The translations under genes and the position numbers were made by a program. The notes beneath the pieces were generated by a model. It was not told the origin of the DNA, searched no databases, and was given only the letters and a program-made list of their open reading frames with translations. Positions 59,143 to 64,000 of a DNA stretch of 64,000 bases are shown piece after piece (position 1 is the first letter of the stretch; every line of letters begins with the position of its first letter). This stretch comes from an uncultured Clostridia bacterium (GTDB taxonomy: Bacteria; Bacillota; Clostridia; UBA1381): NCBI GenBank assembly GCA_934489015.1, contig CAKSSN010000006.1:62001-126000 (forward strand). Reading direction: 5' to 3'.

Positions 59143-62100
59143 ATGAGATTTAAAAAGATTTTAGCGCTGCTTCTGGCAATGCTGACAGTGATTACACCAC
59201 TGTCAGCGCTTGCGGCGGATGAAGCGGAAGAAAAAACATTTACAATAGCAAGCGTAACTCCGTTTGACGGAGAAAAAGAGGTTACGCCCGTTAATCTTCA
59301 GATGGATGTTACGTTTTCGGAGCCCGTTGACGCGTCAACAATCAAGATGAACAACGTTTCCGTATCCGGAAGCGCGTTCGCGGCAATAATTCCGACAGGC
59401 GAAAAGACAGCAACAGTTTATTTCAACAGACTTAATATTATGCTCGGAACAAAATATACCGTAACGTTTAAAAGCGGAATAAAGGCTGTTTCCGGAGCTT
59501 CGCTTGAGGAAACAAAGGTTTCGTTTACAACAATGAAAAATGCGCCGTCCTACAGGCAGATAACAAATCCGCAAATGAATGACGCAAACAATATTTACGG
59601 ACTTGATTCTGAGGCATGGTCTGCAAAGATAATAAACGAGGACGGAAATAACGTGCTTAACTATTATCTCGGATGGAATGAGGCTTCGGTAAGACAGCTT
59701 GTTTACGTAAAGCCGGGTCACACATATACGGCGCGTGCAAGAGTAAAGGCATCGGAAACGGAACAAATCTGGCTTGCAATGAGCTGGAATGAACCGGGCA
59801 ATGCGCAGGATTACTATCACGGACCGCGTGATGAAATTCAGGGCGGCGAGTGGACAACGCTTGAATGGTCATGGACTATTCCGGAAAAGGCAATATTGAC
59901 AAACATAAAGCAGTGGATTGCCGGTGAAAGAGCGGGAACTCAGATTTATGTTGATGACTGGTATTTCTTTGAGTCGGGCTATGATGTTGACCCTCCGGAG
60001 AGAACGGCAGGCGGCTCAAGCTCAGCTGTTACATATCTCAGCGAGGACGAAACGAGCCTTGATAAGCTTAAGGCGTTCGGCATAGCTCCGTTTAATGCGG
60101 GCGAGGGCGCTAACGTTTCAAGAGTGGCGCTTGCAAAGTCGCTGCTTGCGATTATGGGCATTAATGATATTCCCAAAAGCGCAGCTCCGCTTACCTTTAC
60201 CGATGTTGATGAAAACTCGGCAGGTGTAGTGTCACTTGTGAGCCAAAACGGAATTATGAGAGGCTTCAGCGATACGGAGTTTAAGCCGGACGATGACGCA
60301 ACTGCGGATCAGGTTATTAAGACGCTTCTTATCATAATGGGTCGCGGCGATGTTGTAGCCGCCGACGGCGGATATTCGGTAGGCTGCCGCAGAGCAGCTT
60401 CACAGCTTGGTCTTATGAAGGGCGTTGACTGCGATTTTGCAGAGCCGATAACCTATAAGAATTTTGCAAAAATAGTTGAAAACGCACTTGATTGCGATGT
60501 GCTCAGCGTAAAGAGCAAAACAGATAACGGACTTTATACACTCGAAAGCAAGGATACTCTTCTCGGTGCATATCTCGGATATGAAAAGGGAAGCGGAATA
60601 CTTGAGGGCAACAGCGTAACATCAATTTACGCCGATAAGGAGCTCGGAGAAAATACAATAAGCATTGACGGCGCACTTTACGAGTGTGACGCTGACGTTT
60701 CAAAGTATCTCGGCAGCAAGGTTAAATTCTATTATGAAGAGGTTCCCGGCGGCTTAAACAGAATGATTTATATCTATGCTATAAACAGCAAAAATAAGGT
60801 TGCCGAATTTACAACCGATGAATACGATATAGACTATTCTGCAGGTAAATACTCAATTTCCGCAAAAGAGGGCGGCAAGAGCAAAAACTATAATCTTACA
60901 GCAGACAAAAGCGTTATTTATAACGGAAAATATCTCGGATCATACAGGGACAACGAATTAACCTTTGTTCCGTCAAACGGAAGCGTTCGTCTTATCGACA
61001 GCGGAAACGGCTACGGCGTTGTAATGATTGAGGACATTAAAACATATGTTGTCGGCTCATACGACTATGACAAGGGATATATTTACGATTATAAATCGAG
61101 TGAGCTTATTGACCTTTCAAACACGGATAAGCTTGTAATTCTCGATAATGATGAGTCGGAATGTGCAATAAACGACATAAAGCAGTGGAATATCCTCTCC
61201 GTAGTTCAGAGTAAGGATAAGAAGCTTACAACAGTTCATCTTTCAACCGCATCGGTTGAGGGCTCCGTATGCGGAGAAAATTCCGGCGCCGTTCGCCCGT
61301 ATATCGAGCTTGGCGACAAGTTCTACGGAAGCGGCGTAAGAAAGAAATATGAGGTTGTTGACGGATATTTCGATTTTGACGACATAAGCCTCAGCACAGT
61401 AGGCATATTCTATATGGACTACAAGGGCAGAATTGCCGCAGTGCGCACAAATGTATCATCAGGCGGAGTTGCATACCTTGTAAATGCGTATATAAACTCC
61501 GATGAAAACGATGTTTTAAAGATTAAAGTTTTCGATATAAGCGGAAAAATGATGCTTCTTGAAGCTGCTGACAGAATAAAGATTGATACAAAAACCGTAA
61601 AGGACGCTCAAGTAGCTTATAACCTTCTTAAAAAGGGTACGAACGAGATTGTATCTCAGCTTATCCTCTATAAGCTGAATGCGGACGGCAAGGTAAGCGC
61701 TGTTGATACGGCGTATAACAAGCTCCCTAACTGCACCGATTACACAACAGTTCTCCCGGAAAGCGGCGATGATGAAAACGGATTTAGAATTACATATTCG
61801 TCAATTCTTCCTCCGAACAACAACAGCAAGCTTGTATTCAGCCCGAATTCAAAGAATTTCAGCAATAAGGTACAGCTTGCCGATGAGCCTACAATGTTCT
61901 TTATCCCGATTAACGCAAAAACAGATGAAGAGGTTAAATTCTGCATATCCAACGCGGTATGGGATCTCGGCGATAAGGGTGCTGCAAGAATAGAAGCATA
62001 TCAGACAGGCGAGCAGTCGCTTATAGCTGACTATGTGGTTGTATTCATTGACGATGACAAATACACAACAGAGCATTTATCCGGAGAAAAATACGGAATT

Positions 62101-62619
62101 GTAAGAAGAATTTCAACCGTTATGCAGGGCGGAGAAACAAAAACGGTTGCCGAAATGATTGACGGCACTAAGTATATCGCAAATAACGAAACCGAATTTG
62201 CGGGAGCTGAAGTGGGCGACTACGTAAAGCTTTATACAGACAGACTCAATCAGCTTGTAAGTCCGGCACAGGTTTTGCTTGATATATCTGAAAAGGCACT
62301 TTCTCCGTCAACATCAAATCCGACAAACGCATTCGGCGATTACTCACGTATGATTTATGCAAACGTTTACGAAAAGGCGGATTCTGTTGTAAGAGTAGTA
62401 CCGGTAGGAAACAGCGTAACAGATCTTTCTTCATCTGAGGTAACAAACCTTTCAAGAGCTAATATATTTGTTTATGACAGCTCACTTAAGGGCTCGGATA
62501 AGATAAAAACAGGCTCAATGTCCGATATTCTCGACTATAAGACGGCCGGCAGCGGCTGCTCGGAAATCGTTATCTTGTCAAAGGATACGCTTGCAAATAA
62601 CGTGCTTGTTATAAAATAA
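59143..62619 (+). CDS. SLH-domain surface protein with Ig-like and CBM4/9-like domains
   Basis: 1158 aa, signal peptide ~1-27 (ALAADEAEE). An Ig-like Big_5 domain (~30-130) begins VTPFDGEKEVTPVN. A CBM4/9-like domain (~140-285) contains MNDANNIYG and QIYVDDWYFFES. SLH-type repeats follow (~310-450; FTDVDENSAGVVSLVSQNGI and GFSDTEFKPDDDAT). The remaining ~700 residues are beta-rich with no family I recognise, like the C-terminal part of S-layer-type proteins. It starts 20 nt after the previous SLH gene, and the two share the Ig/CBM pair. It could be a structural wall or S-layer protein rather than an enzyme. A 10-bp hairpin lies in its signal-peptide codons (59181-59207). Confidence 0.8.
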   Translation: MRFKKILALLLAMLTVITPLSALAADEAEEKTFTIASVTPFDGEKEVTPVNLQMDVTFSEPVDASTIKMNNVSVSGSAFAAIIPTGEKTATVYFNRLNIMLGTKYTVTFKSGIKAVSGASLEETKVSFTTMKNAPSYRQITNPQMNDANNIYGLDSEAWSAKIINEDGNNVLNYYLGWNEASVRQLVYVKPGHTYTARARVKASETEQIWLAMSWNEPGNAQDYYHGPRDEIQGGEWTTLEWSWTIPEKAILTNIKQWIAGERAGTQIYVDDWYFFESGYDVDPPERTAGGSSSAVTYLSEDETSLDKLKAFGIAPFNAGEGANVSRVALAKSLLAIMGINDIPKSAAPLTFTDVDENSAGVVSLVSQNGIMRGFSDTEFKPDDDATADQVIKTLLIIMGRGDVVAADGGYSVGCRRAASQLGLMKGVDCDFAEPITYKNFAKIVENALDCDVLSVKSKTDNGLYTLESKDTLLGAYLGYEKGSGILEGNSVTSIYADKELGENTISIDGALYECDADVSKYLGSKVKFYYEEVPGGLNRMIYIYAINSKNKVAEFTTDEYDIDYSAGKYSISAKEGGKSKNYNLTADKSVIYNGKYLGSYRDNELTFVPSNGSVRLIDSGNGYGVVMIEDIKTYVVGSYDYDKGYIYDYKSSELIDLSNTDKLVILDNDESECAINDIKQWNILSVVQSKDKKLTTVHLSTASVEGSVCGENSGAVRPYIELGDKFYGSGVRKKYEVVDGYFDFDDISLSTVGIFYMDYKGRIAAVRTNVSSGGVAYLVNAYINSDENDVLKIKVFDISGKMMLLEAADRIKIDTKTVKDAQVAYNLLKKGTNEIVSQLILYKLNADGKVSAVDTAYNKLPNCTDYTTVLPESGDDENGFRITYSSILPPNNNSKLVFSPNSKNFSNKVQLADEPTMFFIPINAKTDEEVKFCISNAVWDLGDKGAARIEAYQTGEQSLIADYVVVFIDDDKYTTEHLSGEKYGIVRRISTVMQGGETKTVAEMIDGTKYIANNETEFAGAEVGDYVKLYTDRLNQLVSPAQVLLDISEKALSPSTSNPTNAFGDYSRMIYANVYEKADSVVRVVPVGNSVTDLSSSEVTNLSRANIFVYDSSLKGSDKIKTGSMSDILDYKTAGSGCSEIVILSKDTLANNVLVIK
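59181..59207 (+). promoter_or_regulatory. perfect hairpin within signal-peptide codons
   Basis: GCTGACAGTG (59181-59190), loop ATTACAC, CACTGTCAGC (59198-59207). It begins 38 nt after the start codon of a gene that has only a 20-nt gap upstream, the same placement as the palindrome at 5233. Confidence 0.5.
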
Positions 62620-62645
62620 TTTTTGCGCGGTATTAAGTAAAATAC

Positions 62646-62671
62646 GGGGCGTTTGCGTTAAGCGGCGCCCC
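62646..62671 (+). promoter_or_regulatory. hairpin upstream of GH130 gene
   Basis: GGGGCG (62646-62651) pairs with CGCCCC (62666-62671) across a 14-nt loop that can pair internally. It lies 26 nt after the previous stop and 31 nt before the GH130 ATG. No T-run. Confidence 0.4.
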
Positions 62672-62702
62672 CGAAACAATAATTCATCGAAAGGAATTAT
62701 AT

Positions 62703-63890
62703 ATGTCTAAGGAATATTTTAATCAAAGAATAAAGGAAGTAACCGATAATCACAATGCGGTTATTTCAAGAAAGAATGAGAAAAAATTCAGCATAAACGG
62801 AATTTTTTCAAGATACAAATATCCGGCGCTTATGCGTGAGGATATACCTCTTAACTGGAGATTTGATTACTCCTATGAGAGAAACCCGCTTTTTCTGGAA
62901 AGAATAAGAGTAAATGCAATAATGAACGCAGGCGCTATTTATCTTAACGGAAAATATGTACTCGTTGCAAGAGTTGAGGGCTGTGACAGAAAGTCATTTT
63001 TTGCCGTAGCCGAGAGCGACAACGGAGTTGACGGCTTCCGCTTCAGCGAAAAGCCGATTGTGCTTCCGAAAACCGATGAGCTTGACACAAATGTTTACGA
63101 TATGCGTCTTACTCAGCATGAGGACGGCTGGATTTACGGCCTTTTCTGCAGCGAAAGAAAGGATAAAACGGTTGACGATACCTCTTCTGCGGTTGCAAAA
63201 TGCGGAATTGTAAGAACAAAGGATTTAAAAAGCTGGGAGCGACTTCCCGATTTAAAATCTCCAAATCAGCAGAGAAACGTAACGCTTCATCCCGAATTTG
63301 TCGACGGCAAATATCTTCTTTACACAAGACCGTCCGACGGCTTTATTGATGTAGGAAGCGGCGGCGGAATAGGCACTGCGCTTGTAGACAGCATGGAAAA
63401 TGCCGAAATTACGGAAGAAAAGATTATTGATGAGAGAGTTTATCATACAATAAAAGAGGTTAAAAACGGAGAGGGCGCAACGCCGATTAAAACAAAGGAC
63501 GGCTGGCTTCATATTGCTCACGGCGTGAGAAATCATGCAACCGGTCTCAGATATGTTTTATACTGCTTTATGACAGACCTTAACGATCCTACAAAGGTTA
63601 TTTATCGTCCGGGCGGATATTTTGTTGCACCTAAGGGCGCAGAGCGTGACGGTGACGTTTCCGGCTGCATATTCTCAAACGGTGCAATAGCCGACGATAA
63701 CGGTAATTTGTTCGTTTACTACGCTTCAAGCGATACAAGGCTTCAGGTTATTTCAACAACTGTTGAAAAAATGGTTGACTACTGCAAAAACACGCCTGAG
63801 GACGGATATAATACGCACGCAAGCGTTGACGCAATATGTAATTTGATTGATAACAACAAAGATTTTTATACGGAGAGCAATTTTGAATAA
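62703..63890 (+). CDS. GH130 phosphorylase, 4-O-beta-D-mannosyl-D-glucose phosphorylase-like
   Basis: 395 aa, no signal peptide, SD GAAAGGA. The five-bladed propeller glycoside phosphorylase family GH130 is recognised by FNAGAI-type AIMNAGAIYLNGKYVLVARV, then RVEGCDRKSFFAVAES, DTNVYDMRLTQHEDGWIYG (candidate catalytic Asp133) and NVTLHPEFVDGKYLLYTRP. GSGGGIG, HGVRNHATGLRYVLY and YYASSDTR also match. These phrases match subfamily 1, whose characterised members phosphorolyse mannosyl-glucose to mannose 1-phosphate and glucose in the cytoplasm. That would complete degradation of beta-mannan or glucomannan disaccharides. It is the only cytoplasmic enzyme after 34 kb of surface proteins, linking that array to sugar metabolism. 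Confidence 0.92.
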   Translation: MSKEYFNQRIKEVTDNHNAVISRKNEKKFSINGIFSRYKYPALMREDIPLNWRFDYSYERNPLFLERIRVNAIMNAGAIYLNGKYVLVARVEGCDRKSFFAVAESDNGVDGFRFSEKPIVLPKTDELDTNVYDMRLTQHEDGWIYGLFCSERKDKTVDDTSSAVAKCGIVRTKDLKSWERLPDLKSPNQQRNVTLHPEFVDGKYLLYTRPSDGFIDVGSGGGIGTALVDSMENAEITEEKIIDERVYHTIKEVKNGEGATPIKTKDGWLHIAHGVRNHATGLRYVLYCFMTDLNDPTKVIYRPGGYFVAPKGAERDGDVSGCIFSNGAIADDNGNLFVYYASSDTRLQVISTTVEKMVDYCKNTPEDGYNTHASVDAICNLIDNNKDFYTESNFE

Positions 63891-63912
63891 AATCGCCCAT
63901 AGCACTACTTTT

Positions 63913-63970
63913 TTGTTCAGGGCGGTACCGGTGTACAGCACCATTCACTAAAAAGCAGCACTCTGAACAA
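63913..63970. repeat. inverted repeat downstream of GH130
   Basis: TTGTTCAG (63913-63920) and CTGAACAA (63963-63970) enclose 42 nt that include GGTG-tacag-CACC (63930-63942). It could fold into a two-level hairpin. The window ends 30 nt later, so it cannot be judged whether this is a terminator, a leader or part of a larger element. Confidence 0.3.
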
Positions 63971-64000
63971 TTTTCTTTCAAAATTGGGTGCTTACGGTAC

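Noticed and set aside
1..64000. tRNA, rRNA or prophage genes
   Set aside because: I saw no cloverleaf-like or rRNA sequence and no integrase, capsid, terminase or lysis genes.

Overview
The window looks like a piece of a low-to-mid-GC, Gram-positive, anaerobic Clostridia (Firmicutes) chromosome. The signs are strong AGGAGG-type ribosome binding sites, lipobox-bearing ABC binding proteins, SLH-anchored surface proteins and a glycyl-radical-enzyme (GRE) bacterial microcompartment. The enzyme content suits a plant-fibre or mucin sugar user of the gut or rumen. A Monoglobus-like pectin specialist is one plausible comparison, but this is inference from gene content only.

Layout. (1) 1-7135: the tail of an Ig-like protein, a cytoplasmic beta-helix protein, a lipoprotein/permease/permease ABC sugar importer and two metallophosphoesterase-like proteins, the second of which has lost most metal-binding motifs. 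(2) 7132-9079: a DUF1275 membrane protein and a small membrane protein on the minus strand, divergent from a LysR regulator. (3) 9177-11045: a GH20 hexosaminidase-like enzyme. (4) 11124-24355: a complete GRE-type 1,2-propanediol microcompartment. It encodes GRE and activase, six shell-protein genes (EutS/PduU-like, two BMC-H, one BMC-P, two BMC-T), a fuculose/rhamnulose-phosphate-type aldolase, alcohol dehydrogenase, PduP, PduL, PduS and a DUF336 protein, and ends with a DeoR regulator and a terminator. (5) 24438-28200: a second ABC importer, with two tandem 122-bp palindromic repeats between its binding protein and its permeases. (6) 28217-62619: about 34 kb of very large secreted proteins. 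These are two tandem SLH/Asp-box propeller proteins, three GLUG/SGNH-esterase proteins (one fused to a third propeller but split by a frameshift in an A10 run), a secreted metallophosphoesterase, a GLUG-only protein and two Ig/CBM-like/SLH proteins. (7) 62703-63890: a GH130 phosphorylase resembling 4-O-beta-D-mannosyl-D-glucose phosphorylase.

How it may fit together (inference). Surface propeller, GLUG and SGNH proteins deacetylate or cut an acetylated plant polysaccharide. The ABC importers, which lack their own ATPase and probably use a shared MsmX-type one, take up the oligosaccharides. Cytoplasmic GH20 and GH130 enzymes process them. Released rhamnose or fucose enters the microcompartment as its 1-phosphate ketose, giving lactaldehyde, 1,2-propanediol, propionaldehyde, propionyl-CoA and propionyl phosphate.

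The least explained feature is a recurring set of sequence-unrelated stem-loops. They lack a U-tract and lie between genes or about 40 nt inside tightly packed genes. They occur after both binding-protein genes, before the BMC pentamer gene and before most of the giant surface-protein genes. Other points worth a look are the nested translation starts in a BMC-H gene, a Cys-rich linker before the aldolase's targeting helix, a 36-bp perfect palindrome inside a coding region, and a single-cluster GRE activase.
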